From NCBI GenBank assembly GCA_963724825.1, contig CAVRWT010000017.1:91574-155573 (forward strand): a stretch of 64,000 nucleotides of DNA. Reading direction: 5' to 3'. Shown in pieces: positions 26,577-35,079 of this stretch; position 1 is the first letter of the stretch; each line of letters opens with the position of its first letter. The notes below the pieces were generated by a model. It saw nothing but the letters and a program-made list of their open reading frames with translations. It was not told where the DNA came from and made no database searches. This stretch comes from JALYNX01 sp963724825. GTDB lineage: Bacteria > Actinomycetota > Acidimicrobiia > Spongiisociales > ZC4RG35. The translations under genes were made by a program, and so were the position numbers.

Positions 26577-27640
26577 CCGGCGAAGCCGGAGGCCGAATCC
26601 TGGGCCAGCTCGGGGGCCAGATATGAGGCGACCACCTCGGAGATGTCAACCGAGGGAAGGAGCACCGAGGCGCCGGCTGCGGTGGTCGTGCTCCGGACCG
26701 GGAAGTCCAGCTGCTCGACCGACCCCTGGCCAAGCCCGCGCATGGTCCAGGCCAGGCTCACTGCGTTCATCAGGCTGAGGTCTTCGTCAACCGTTACGTA
26801 GGGCGCAACCGTCTGGGCGACCGAGGCAACGTCCTGAGGGCTGCTGAAGTCGCCGAGACTCCCGAGCATCGACAACAGGAACTCCCGCTGTCGTTGATTG
26901 CGAGTCAGATCGCTGACTCCCGGCATCACCTTCCAACCGTCGGCGGTGAGCTCTTGGGTGCTGCGAGAGCGAAGCCAGGCCAGAGTCTGGGCTCCTGAGG
27001 CCAGGGTGCATCCCGCGGGCAGTTGCAATTGGGCCTTCTCGTCACGGACGGCGTACTGGAGGCAGATCTCATAGCCCCCGATCGCGTCCACCGCCTCCTG
27101 GAAACCGGCCAGGTCGACGAGTGCGAAATGATCCACAGTCAGCCCGATGAGATCCTCGACCGTGACCGTGAGGGATGTTGGGCCATTCATCAAGGCGCCA
27201 CAACCCTCGAGTGCGTCATTGAGCCGATGTTCGGGGCCGTTGCAGCTGTCCGTCACCCACAGATCGCGCGGCAGAGAGAGGACGGCGGCGCTGCGATCGC
27301 TGTCACGGGGCCGAATGAGGACCATCACCACATCGGCGCGGTGGCCCCCGAAGTCACCGAATCCCTCTGTATCAGCCAGGTGGTCCCTGGAGTCCGAGCC
27401 CACGAGCAGGAGGACGTCGAGGTCATCCTCACCCGCCGGAGGGACCGTGATGTTGAGATCAGGCTGTCCCGGGTCGACCTCTTGGTCGGGCGTCTCGTCC
27501 GGGACCGTGACAGGTGGGCGATTGATCGCGACTCGATTTACGTCGCCCCATGTGGACGCGGCGAACAATGCTCCAGCGCCCAGGAGCACGACGGCGATCA
27601 ACGCGCCAGCTATCAACAACCACTTCTTCAGGAGGTCCAC
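26573..27640 (-). CDS. LytR-CpsA-Psr (LCP) family protein
   Basis: This 355-residue protein has a short cytoplasmic start, one transmembrane helix (about 7-28), a Pro-rich linker and an extracellular LCP domain: LLLVGSDSRD, RADVVMVLIRPRD, AAVLSLPRDLWV, GLTVDHFALVDLAGFQEAVDAIGGYEICL and LAWLRSRSTQE...DLTRNQRQREFL. The catalytic Arg and Asp residues of LCP phosphotransferases are present. These enzymes attach polyprenyl-linked glycopolymers to cell-wall peptidoglycan, in actinobacteria often arabinogalactan. The start is GTG 27640. The following molybdopterin gene overlaps by 4 bp, so they are probably co-transcribed. Confidence 0.93.
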   Translation of the reverse strand: MDLLKKWLLIAGALIAVVLLGAGALFAASTWGDVNRVAINRPPVTVPDETPDQEVDPGQPDLNITVPPAGEDDLDVLLLVGSDSRDHLADTEGFGDFGGHRADVVMVLIRPRDSDRSAAVLSLPRDLWVTDSCNGPEHRLNDALEGCGALMNGPTSLTVTVEDLIGLTVDHFALVDLAGFQEAVDAIGGYEICLQYAVRDEKAQLQLPAGCTLASGAQTLAWLRSRSTQELTADGWKVMPGVSDLTRNQRQREFLLSMLGSLGDFSSPQDVASVAQTVAPYVTVDEDLSLMNAVSLAWTMRGLGQGSVEQLDFPVRSTTTAAGASVLLPSVDISEVVASYLAPELAQDSASGFAG

Positions 27641-27706
27641 CCTTGGTCAGCCCCGGTGGGAGATCACATTCTATGTATCGCGCAGAGGTGAGAATCCGGG
27701 AGGCGA

Positions 27707-29512
27707 TCAAACCCGGAATGTGGCGTCCACGCTCGACATGATTGGGTCTGCCGACATCGGCGCCGAGCGAGCCGACTCCAACGGGTGAGTGGGCAGAGTC
27801 AGCTCGAATCGTGACTCACCATTGGCGTCCACGTAACGAAGGGTTCCCGCCATCAGCTCGGCCAGCTGTCGGGAGACCGCAAGGCCGATCCCGACCGATC
27901 CGGGCTGGGTAGGCGACTGCCGACCGCGGTAGTACCTCTCGAATATCAGCTCTTGCTCCTCGGAGGGCACCCCGGTGCCGTCATCGACAACGAGAATCTG
28001 AGCCTGGTCGCCGACCGAACGGACCAGGACCGCGATCCTTTCCCCTCCGTATTTGACGGCATTCGTCAGCAGATTGCGGATGATCTGGCGGCAGCGGAGC
28101 GCATCCGCCCACGCCTTCACGTTCTCACCATCGACGATCAGATCCTTGCCACTGGGATGGGACTCCCTCACCCCGCGGACCACGCTCTCGACCTCTGCCC
28201 GCAAGTCGATCATGTCGGGCTTGATCGACAGGTTGCCGGCCTCGGCCCGCGATGCCACCAGCAGATCCTCAACGAGCTCAGCCAACTCCCGGCTTTGCAC
28301 TGCGATGATCCCGTTGAGCTCGACGAGCTCGTCGGCTGCCAGCATCGATCGACTGCTTGCGATCTCCTCGGCCAGCCCGACGATGGCGGTGAGCGGGGTT
28401 CGGATCTCGTGGCTCACCGAAGCGAGCAGCCGGTCCTTGGACTCATTGGATGCCTTCAGCTCTTCCTGGTCGTCCTGGCGGCGCCAGTAGGCGCCGATCA
28501 TGTGCGAGGCGCGCCAGAGGGTCTCCACCTCCTGATCGCTCCAAACCCGGTCGTCCAGGGTGGCGATGAAACCGATGGACCCACGGAAGGTGCCGGCCAC
28601 GAAGATGGGGACACTCACCTCCGAGACGATGCCGTCACGCTCGTACATCGCCCGTTCCTCGCCCTTGAGCCGAGCTGTGTGGACGGTGATCGCGCGTCCC
28701 TCGGACTGAGCCTTGTAGATGGCGGAAGTCGGGTCATACGCCCCGCTTTTCCAGCCCCCCATCCGGACGTTGGCGTTCCGACGGGCGTCAGCGATTATCT
28801 CCCAGTGCGGGGCGCCGTCGACATGGATGGTCCGGGCCACGTAGGAGTAGTCGGCGTCGGTCGCTTCCATCAGGGCCTTGACGGCCTCGTAGATCGCAAA
28901 GACATCGGTCTGAACCAGGAGGGCCTCGGAGCAGGTGGCAATCGCGTGCTGGAGGCGGGTGGCCTTCTCGTAGCGAGCTATCGACTCAGAAAGCTGATCG
29001 AAGAGCCTCGAAACGAGCGCCGTTGTGAAGATCACACCGGCCACCGCGATGATCGAGCGCACCGCGATCACATCGATCGTCTCCTTGAGCAGCACCCCCA
29101 TCGTGACGCTCCACAGAGCAATGCTCAGCCCAACCGCCCCGGACCACACCAGCCGGCTTCCGGCGCTCAGAGTCCCGGCGAGCACCCCGAGCATCATCAC
29201 CAGGCCGAACGAGGTGGTGAAGTCGAATGCCGATATCTCGACCCCGAACATCGCCTCGATGATGGAGAGCACACCGAAGAACCAGGTCGTGGTCAACACC
29301 AGAGTCATGGTGTTGGCCTCTTCTCGCTGGGTGAGCCAGATCGCCCAGATCGCGAGCACCATGTAGCTGGCCCAACGAATCGGGGCCAGGGGTGACGTCA
29401 TGTCCGAGCGCAGGATCTCGACGATCGCGAGCGCAGGAAAGGTCACGGCAAACAGCACCGCCACATACCTGTGAAACCGCTGCTGCGCCTCTATGGGAGC
29501 GCGCGAACTCAC
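27707..29512 (-). CDS. Membrane sensor histidine kinase with GAF domain
   Basis: This 601-residue kinase has six or so N-terminal transmembrane helices (residues ~15-190), a GAF-like sensor domain (IATCSEALLVQTDVFAIYEAV...GTFRGSIGFIATLDDRVW), HisKA with SVSHEIRTPLTAIVGLAEEIA, and HATPase_c with RNLLTNAVKYGGERI, VDDGTGVP and GSVGIGLAVSRQLAELMAG. The start is taken as GTG 29512, just before the first hydrophobic helix; an open frame continuing to 29785 overlaps the Nudix gene and looks non-coding. No response regulator is adjacent. Unusually, it follows the Nudix gene with its 5' end 47 bp from that gene's stop. Confidence 0.92.
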   Translation of the reverse strand: MSSRAPIEAQQRFHRYVAVLFAVTFPALAIVEILRSDMTSPLAPIRWASYMVLAIWAIWLTQREEANTMTLVLTTTWFFGVLSIIEAMFGVEISAFDFTTSFGLVMMLGVLAGTLSAGSRLVWSGAVGLSIALWSVTMGVLLKETIDVIAVRSIIAVAGVIFTTALVSRLFDQLSESIARYEKATRLQHAIATCSEALLVQTDVFAIYEAVKALMEATDADYSYVARTIHVDGAPHWEIIADARRNANVRMGGWKSGAYDPTSAIYKAQSEGRAITVHTARLKGEERAMYERDGIVSEVSVPIFVAGTFRGSIGFIATLDDRVWSDQEVETLWRASHMIGAYWRRQDDQEELKASNESKDRLLASVSHEIRTPLTAIVGLAEEIASSRSMLAADELVELNGIIAVQSRELAELVEDLLVASRAEAGNLSIKPDMIDLRAEVESVVRGVRESHPSGKDLIVDGENVKAWADALRCRQIIRNLLTNAVKYGGERIAVLVRSVGDQAQILVVDDGTGVPSEEQELIFERYYRGRQSPTQPGSVGIGLAVSRQLAELMAGTLRYVDANGESRFELTLPTHPLESARSAPMSADPIMSSVDATFRV

Positions 29513-29559
29513 AACGAAGACATCGACAAAACAAGGGTCGAAACTTGAACCGGCGGCGC

Positions 29560-30087
29560 TCAGTCCAGCCCGACCAGGGAGCGAACCATGCGCGCCGTAG
29601 CGCCCCACAAGGTGTCGCCTCCAAGGTCGTAGTACCAAACCTGGTGGCCATTCCAGGGGACGCTCCACCAGTGAGCGCTGTCGGCCAGATCCTCGAGTAG
29701 CGGGGTGTAGACCTTCGCTACCTCTCGCTCGCTGGGAACCAGCCTCACGGGTGGCCTCACCCGGCCCACGACGGGAACGACCCACGGCTTGAATTCCACG
29801 GTGTCGATCGGGGGCAAGAAGCCGAGGACCTCAACGGAGGACGGCTCGATGCCGACCTCCTCATGAGCCTCGCGCAGTGCGGTGTCGACCGGCCCTCGAT
29901 CCGAAGGATCGGCCTTGCCTCCCGGCAGCGAGATGTGGCCGGCATGGGTGGGCATCGTGTCCGGCCGTTTGGTGAGGACAATCCTCACCAGACCGGCGTC
30001 GTCCTCATAGAGGGCGGCGAGGACGGCGGCTCGAGGGCCGTCCCCGGGCTCCGGCTCCTGGTCACTCAGGTGAAGTCTGTCCCACAT
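29560..30087 (-). CDS. Nudix hydrolase, CoA pyrophosphatase-like
   Basis: This 175-residue Nudix protein has the box G-x5-E-x7-REUxEExGU spread over GGKADPSDRGPVDTALREAHEEVGI (residues ~55-79), preceded by VLTKRPDTMPTHAGHISLPGG, which is characteristic of the CoA-diphosphatase (NudL/YeaB) group. It probably hydrolyses CoA or a related nucleotide diphosphate in the cytoplasm. The C-terminal WWSVPWNGHQVWYYDLGGDTLWGATARMV is also typical of that group. It is transcribed divergently from the GNAT gene across 37 bp. Confidence 0.9.
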   Translation of the reverse strand: MWDRLHLSDQEPEPGDGPRAAVLAALYEDDAGLVRIVLTKRPDTMPTHAGHISLPGGKADPSDRGPVDTALREAHEEVGIEPSSVEVLGFLPPIDTVEFKPWVVPVVGRVRPPVRLVPSEREVAKVYTPLLEDLADSAHWWSVPWNGHQVWYYDLGGDTLWGATARMVRSLVGLD

Positions 30088-30124
30088 TCAATGGTCAGGT
30101 TAAGTGCGCCGATAACCTGATCCG

Positions 30125-30712
30125 GTGGCGCGCCCATACTTCGAAACCGATCGACTGATCATTCAGCGCTTTACCAGGCGCGATCAGGCGACTCTCGACG
30201 ATGCGATCCGTTCCTCATTGCCCGAGTTGAACCAATGGCTCCCCTGGGCGCGGATGGACTATGAGTACGCCGATACCACCGCCTTCATCCGGGAGTCTCT
30301 CCAGGCATGGAAAGAGGAGAGGGCCTGGGACTACACGATCCGCTACAAGACCAAGCCTGAGCGCCACCTGGGAAACGTCTCGCTTTGGACCGTTTCCAAG
30401 CTGGGCAAGATCGCCGAGTTCGGGTACTGGGTCCGCACCGACGAAAGCTCCAAGGGAATCTGCACCGAGGCGATGGAATGCCTCCTCGGTGAGGCGTTTG
30501 GATCGCTCGGGTATCACAAGGTGACGCTCCGGATCGCGGTCGGGAACGACCAGTCCGACCGCGTCGCCAGCAAACTGGGTTTCACGAGAGAAGGGGTCCT
30601 TCGAGAGGAGTTGTTGATCCGGGGCAATTGGGTCGACCATTCGCTGTGGTCGCTACTCGATCGTGAATATCGGGCCCTCCGCCGATCCGGTGAGGTGCAC
30701 GGCACCAGATGA
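30125..30712 (+). CDS. GNAT family N-acetyltransferase, RimJ/RimL type
   Basis: This 195-residue acetyltransferase starts with FETDRLIIQRFTRRD, has the acetyl-CoA region FGYWVRTDESSKGICTEAMECLL and the NDQSDRVASKLGFTREGVLREELLIRGNWVDHSLWSLL C-terminus typical of the RimJ/RimL group, which acetylates protein N-termini or small amines. The start is GTG at 30125. Its stop overlaps the start of the serine hydrolase gene in ATGA, so they form an operon. Confidence 0.92.
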   Translation: MARPYFETDRLIIQRFTRRDQATLDDAIRSSLPELNQWLPWARMDYEYADTTAFIRESLQAWKEERAWDYTIRYKTKPERHLGNVSLWTVSKLGKIAEFGYWVRTDESSKGICTEAMECLLGEAFGSLGYHKVTLRIAVGNDQSDRVASKLGFTREGVLREELLIRGNWVDHSLWSLLDREYRALRRSGEVHGTR

Positions 30713-31762
30713 CGGACCTCAAAGCGGATGGCCTCGGCGCCTGGATCGACGACCGGGCCGGCCAAAATTTGTTCAGCGGGGTGGTGTTGGTGTGGAAGGA
30801 CGGAGCACCGGTCTTCACCCACGCCGCCGGACTCGCCCATCGAGGCCACCGGGTCCCGGTGAATCTGAACACTCGATTCCAGGTGGCATCGGTCACCAAG
30901 ATGGTCACCGCCAGCACCGCCCTGCGACTGGTGGAGAGGGGGACCCTGAGGCTCGACCGCCCCCTCGTCGACTTCTTACCCCCGGAATACCGCCCAACTG
31001 CGCTCGACAAGCGCCACACCCTCCATCATCTCCTGTCGCACACCTCGGGCCTGACCAACTATCACGACGATGAAGACGACACCTGGGCTTCATTCACCAG
31101 CGCCTGGGACCGGGTGCCGGTCTATCACGCCCGAGGGCCGAAAGACATTCTCCCTTTGTTCGCCGACCTACCCGGCTGCCTCCGACCCTGGGGAGTACCT
31201 CTACGCCGACGCCAACTTCATCTTGATCGGGGTGCTCATCGAGTGGGTCACCGGGAAGGCGTTCGCCGAAGTGGCGACCGAGGAAGTCTTGGTCCCCGCC
31301 GGAATGACCGACTCGGGCTTCTTCCAGATCGATCTCGAGCCCCCCAACATGGCCACGGCATATCTGGCCACCGATGAACCACCTGACGCCTGGCGCTCCA
31401 ATGTCTACAGCGTCGCGGCCGGCGGGATGCCAGACGGAGGCCTGACCACCACCGCGACGGATCTGGCCCGTCTCCTCGACGCAATCGAGTCAGGCTCCCT
31501 GCTCCAGCCGGACACCGTCCGCCAGATGCTGACCCCGCACGGGTTCGACGACAACGGGGTCGAGGCTTATGGCTACGGGATGGAGTTGGTGGTGGTCGAC
31601 GATCGAGTGACCGTGTTCGGACACGGTGGTGCTGACCCTGGGGTGTCGACGATGGTGTCGCACTATGTCGACGGGGGCTTCACCGTGGTCGTGCTCTGCA
31701 ACCAGGACCGGGGCTCATGGGCCACGGTGCAGAAGATCACCGAGATGCTGGAGAGACCCTAG
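30709..31762 (+). CDS. Serine hydrolase, class C beta-lactamase / DD-peptidase fold (one frameshift)
   Basis: Joined across one frame change near 31168-31173, this is a protein of about 350 residues with the three site motifs of the family: nucleophile SxxK in QVASVTKMVTAS, a YxN-like YADANFILIGVLIE, and HGG in VFGHGGADPGVST. HTLHHLLSHTSGL is a further hallmark. The break (DLPGCLRP to AASDPGEYLYADA) is repaired by removing one base from CCCGG. No signal peptide is visible, so a cytoplasmic esterase or peptidase is as likely as a true penicillin-binding enzyme. Its 3' end overlaps the nuoN 3' end by 26 bp on the other strand. Confidence 0.88.
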
Positions 31763-33341
31763 AGATGACACGAGGCGGCAGCCCGGGCCGACCGGCGTCT
31801 GTTTGCCCGAGACGTGAGGGACGGCGATCACAGGCGAGGGTTGGTCGAGGGCAAAGTCGGCCCGAGGTTGCCAATACCCGCGAGGCGTCCCCGACAAAGG
31901 TCGCAATCGTCGGGTAGAAGCCGACCAGGATGGTGAATGCCAGCGAAAGCCCGAGGGCGAGCCTTAGCGAACCTGCAGGCGCGGCCGATGCGTCATCCTC
32001 GAACTCCCCGATCGGGTCGTCGATCCAGACCGTCTTCACCACCCTCGCGTAGTAGTAGATGGCCACGACCGCGTTGAGGGCTGCGATAACCGCCAGGACG
32101 ACCGTGGCTGTCCCTCCGGCGATCATCACCGAGCGGAACATGGCGAACTTGGCGAACCACCCGGCGAGAGGCGGGATCCCCGCCAGGCTGAAGAAGAACA
32201 CCGCAACCAGCACTCCGAGGCGGGTGTCCACCGATGCGAGCCCGCTCCAAGCCCTGATCTCCCCTGACCGGGTCTTTCGCGCCCCGGCGATGACCACCGC
32301 GAAGGCGCCCAGGTTCATCACCGCGTAGATCGTGAGGTAGATGACCGTCGCCGAGAACGCCTCCTCGAGGTCGGCGCCGACGACCGCCGCCGAGGCGAAG
32401 GGCACCAGCATGAAACCGGCCTGCGCCACCGACGAGTAGGCGAGCAGGCGAACGATGTTGGTCTGGCGAAGCGCAGAGAGATTCCCCACCGTCATCGACA
32501 ACGCAGCGAGAACCCAGAGTGCCGGAGCCCAGATCTCGGAGACCGCGGGCAGCGCCAGATACATCATCAGCAGCATCGCCACGAAGCCGGCCGCCTTCGA
32601 GTTGACCGACAGATACGCCGTCACCGGCGTGGGGGCGCCTTCATAGGTGTCGGGCGCCCAGAAGTGGAAGGGAACCGCGGCGATCTTGAAGCCGAACCCC
32701 ACGATGACGAATAGGACCGCCACGATCAGGGCTGGCTCGTCCGCCATGCCGGCGGTCGCCTCCGCAATGCCGGAGAAGGTCACCTCGCCGGTGAGCCCGT
32801 AGATGAAGGAGAGGCCATAGAGGAGGAGCGCCGTGGAGAGGACCCCAAGGATGAAGTACTTCATCGACGCCTCATTCGACTTCACATCGCCCTTCCGCCA
32901 ACCGGCGAGCAGGTAGAGCGGCCCGGTGGTCAATTCGAGGGCAACGAACAGGATGATGATGTCGCGGGCGGACGCCATGACCATCGATCCGAGGACCGAG
33001 GAGAGCAACAGGAAGTAGTACTCCCCCTGGTAGTAGCGATCGGACTCGATGTAGTGGTGGGACATCAGGAACACCAGGTAGGCCGCCACCACGAAGAGGC
33101 CTTTGAGGACCAGGGCGAACTCGTCGACCACATAGGAGCCGTCGAACATCGAGATGGTTTCGCCATTGACCGCGAGGAACACCAGCGGAACCGCCGCCAA
33201 AGCAGTGCCCGCCACGGCCACGGTGGCGGTCCAGTACTTCTGGGCCCGGGGCAACAGCAGGTCGAGGGCGAAGACGGCCAACAGAGTCGCGATGATCACG
33301 AACTCGGGCGCGAAGGCCAGATAGTCGATCTCGAAGTTCAT
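31737..33341 (-). CDS. nuoN: NADH-quinone oxidoreductase subunit N
   Basis: NuoN is one of three Mrp-antiporter-like proton-pumping subunits in the membrane arm of complex I. The protein of about 534 residues has some 14 hydrophobic helices, with the typical ELTTGPLYLLAGWRKGDVKSNEASMKYF (Lys and Glu), FGFKIAAVPFHFWAPDTYEGAPTPVTAYLS and LAYSSVAQAGFML. The start is ATG 33341, one base after the nuoM stop. The last ~40 residues (from about SGRLCPRPT) are not NuoN-like and come from a copy of the operon's interspersed repeat, so the native C-terminus probably ended near ASRVLATSG. Confidence 0.95.
   Translation of the reverse strand: MNFEIDYLAFAPEFVIIATLLAVFALDLLLPRAQKYWTATVAVAGTALAAVPLVFLAVNGETISMFDGSYVVDEFALVLKGLFVVAAYLVFLMSHHYIESDRYYQGEYYFLLLSSVLGSMVMASARDIIILFVALELTTGPLYLLAGWRKGDVKSNEASMKYFILGVLSTALLLYGLSFIYGLTGEVTFSGIAEATAGMADEPALIVAVLFVIVGFGFKIAAVPFHFWAPDTYEGAPTPVTAYLSVNSKAAGFVAMLLMMYLALPAVSEIWAPALWVLAALSMTVGNLSALRQTNIVRLLAYSSVAQAGFMLVPFASAAVVGADLEEAFSATVIYLTIYAVMNLGAFAVVIAGARKTRSGEIRAWSGLASVDTRLGVLVAVFFFSLAGIPPLAGWFAKFAMFRSVMIAGGTATVVLAVIAALNAVVAIYYYARVVKTVWIDDPIGEFEDDASAAPAGSLRLALGLSLAFTILVGFYPTIATFVGDASRVLATSGRLCPRPTLACDRRPSRLGQTDAGRPGLPPRVISRVSPASR
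31785..31863. repeat. Interspersed palindromic element, copy A (3' end of nuoN)
   Basis: Outer stem GGGCCGAC (31785-31792) pairs with GTCGGCCC (31856-31863). The 9-nt bulge CGGCGTCTG follows on the 5' side, then inner stem TTTGCCC (31802-31808) pairs with GGGCAAA (31849-31855), closing a 40-nt variable region. It lies in the last codons of nuoN. Relative to copies C and D the stem bases change in pairs. Confidence 0.85.
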
Positions 33342-33342
33342 G

Positions 33343-35064
33343 TTACCGGCCGACTTCGCCCTCGACCAAGCGGCAGCCGTTGGAGCGATGGCCGAACAGT
33401 CCGGGCAAACAGACGCCGGTCGCCGAGGACCTCGGGAGGGCAGGCTGCTCACCCGTCGGATCCCAAGAAGCCACCGCGTCCGAGCTGAGGACGGTGTTCA
33501 CCATCGACGTCACCGTGTCGGTGGTGGTGTCGAAGATGACCTTGGGATAGAACCCGATCACCACGATCAGCACGATCAGCGGAACCCAGGCGGTCAACTC
33601 GAAGCGGTCGACATCGTGGAATTCCTTGCCCTCCCACTCCGCTCCCGGCTCACCGAGGTTCACCTGTTGCAGCATGTAGAGCATGTAGCCGGCGGTCAGG
33701 ACGGTCCCGATTGCCCCGAGCACCATCGCGGTGCGGAACACCCCGAGCGGCAGGCCCGGCAGCGGGTTGTAGGAGCCGACCAGTGACATGAACTCGCCCC
33801 AGAAGCCGGCGAGGCCGGGGAGGCCGAGTGACGCCATGGCGGTGAAGGCCAGGATGCCGCCCATCACCGGCATCAGCTTGATGTTGCCACCGAGGCGGGA
33901 CATCTCCCGGGTGTGATAGCGGTGGCTCATCGAGCCGGCGAGGAAGAAGAGGAGGCCGGTGATCAGGCCATGGGCCACCATGCCGATGATGGCGGCGTTG
34001 ATCCCGATGTCGGTCATGGTGGCGATCCCCAACATCACAAAGCCCATGTGGCCAACCGAGGAGAAGGCGATGAGGCGTTTCATGTCGGTCTGGGCGAGAC
34101 AGGCCAGCGAGCCGTAGATGATCCCGATCACCGCCAGGATCGCGATCGCCGGCGCCCAGTTGGCCGCCTCCTGGGGGAGGATCGGGAGCGAGATCCGGAT
34201 GAACCCGTAGGAGCCGAGTTTCAGGAGGATGGCCGCCAGGAGCACCGAGCCGACGGTCGGGGCCGCGGTATGGGCGTCGGGCAGCCAGGTGTGGAGCGGC
34301 CACATCGGCACCTTGACCGCGAACCCGAGGAACATGGCACCGAAGACGAGGAAGGCGAAGGTCCCGGTGAAGGCACCGGAGGCGCCGAGCTTGGTCAGTT
34401 CGACCATGTCGAATGTGCTCACCCCACTCACCTCACCGGACTTGAAGTAGAGAGCCAGGAAGCCCAACAGCATGAAGGCGGAGCCGAACAGGGTGAACAG
34501 GAAGAACTTGATCGAGGCATAGATCCTGGTCTCGACCTCCCGGGCGAAGCCGGGGATCTTCCGCATCGAGCGATCGCCCCAGATCCCGATCATGAAGTAC
34601 ATCGGGAGCAGGACCACCTCGAAGAAGATGAAGAACAGCACCAGGTCGAGGGCCACGAAGGTCCCGTTCATCCCCGTCGCCAGGATCATCATCAGGATCA
34701 GGAACGCCTTGGGGTTCTTCGGCTCCTCCCAGTGGTTCCAGCTGTAGATCACGGCCAGCACCATCACGAAAGTGGAGAGGACCAGGAGCGGCAGGCTGAT
34801 GCCGTCGATCCCGATGTGATAGTTGGCGTTGATGGCGTCGATCCAGGTCTCGTTGACCTCGAACTGGTAGCTGTTGTAGGTGCCCGCGCTGAAGTCGAAC
34901 TGACCGATCAGAACGAGCGAGAGCACGAAGGAGCCAAGTGAAGCGAGGAGGGCGACGGTCTTCAGGGCGAGCTCGTTCGTCTTCGGCAGGGCACCGAGAA
35001 GGAGCGCTCCCGCCAGCGGGAGGAACACGATGAGGGTCAGCCCCCAGGTTTCGAACAGTTCCAT
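33343..35064 (-). CDS. nuoM: NADH-quinone oxidoreductase subunit M
   Basis: NuoM is an antiporter-like membrane subunit of complex I. Its 573 residues contain about 14 transmembrane helices and the family signatures FFEVVLLPMYFMIGIWG (Glu of TM5), LGFAVKVPMWPLHTWLPDAHTAAPTVGSVLLAAILLKLG and AFSSVGHMGFVMLG. The start is ATG 35064, 15 bp after nuoL. The last ~27 residues (from SATGVCLPG) are encoded by repeat copy B and are not family-like. The TAA stop lies one base before the nuoN ATG. Confidence 0.96.
   Translation of the reverse strand: MELFETWGLTLIVFLPLAGALLLGALPKTNELALKTVALLASLGSFVLSLVLIGQFDFSAGTYNSYQFEVNETWIDAINANYHIGIDGISLPLLVLSTFVMVLAVIYSWNHWEEPKNPKAFLILMMILATGMNGTFVALDLVLFFIFFEVVLLPMYFMIGIWGDRSMRKIPGFAREVETRIYASIKFFLFTLFGSAFMLLGFLALYFKSGEVSGVSTFDMVELTKLGASGAFTGTFAFLVFGAMFLGFAVKVPMWPLHTWLPDAHTAAPTVGSVLLAAILLKLGSYGFIRISLPILPQEAANWAPAIAILAVIGIIYGSLACLAQTDMKRLIAFSSVGHMGFVMLGIATMTDIGINAAIIGMVAHGLITGLLFFLAGSMSHRYHTREMSRLGGNIKLMPVMGGILAFTAMASLGLPGLAGFWGEFMSLVGSYNPLPGLPLGVFRTAMVLGAIGTVLTAGYMLYMLQQVNLGEPGAEWEGKEFHDVDRFELTAWVPLIVLIVVIGFYPKVIFDTTTDTVTSMVNTVLSSDAVASWDPTGEQPALPRSSATGVCLPGLFGHRSNGCRLVEGEVGR
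33346..33425. repeat. Interspersed palindromic element, copy B (nuoM/nuoN junction, inverted orientation)
   Basis: This copy is in the opposite direction to the other three. The arm CCGGCCGAC (33346-33354) and TTCGCCC (33355-33361) face GGGCAAA (33403-33409), the bulge complement CAGACGCCG (33410-33418) and GTCGCCG (33419-33425), which lacks one G relative to a perfect arm. It supplies the last codons of nuoM and ends at the nuoM stop. Confidence 0.8.
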
Positions 35065-35079
35065 TCTTCTCAGTCTCTC

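Noticed and set aside
33913..34941. A 342-residue plus-strand open frame opposite nuoM
   Set aside because: It is very rich in Asp, Glu, His and Gly, as expected from reading hydrophobic membrane codons in antisense.
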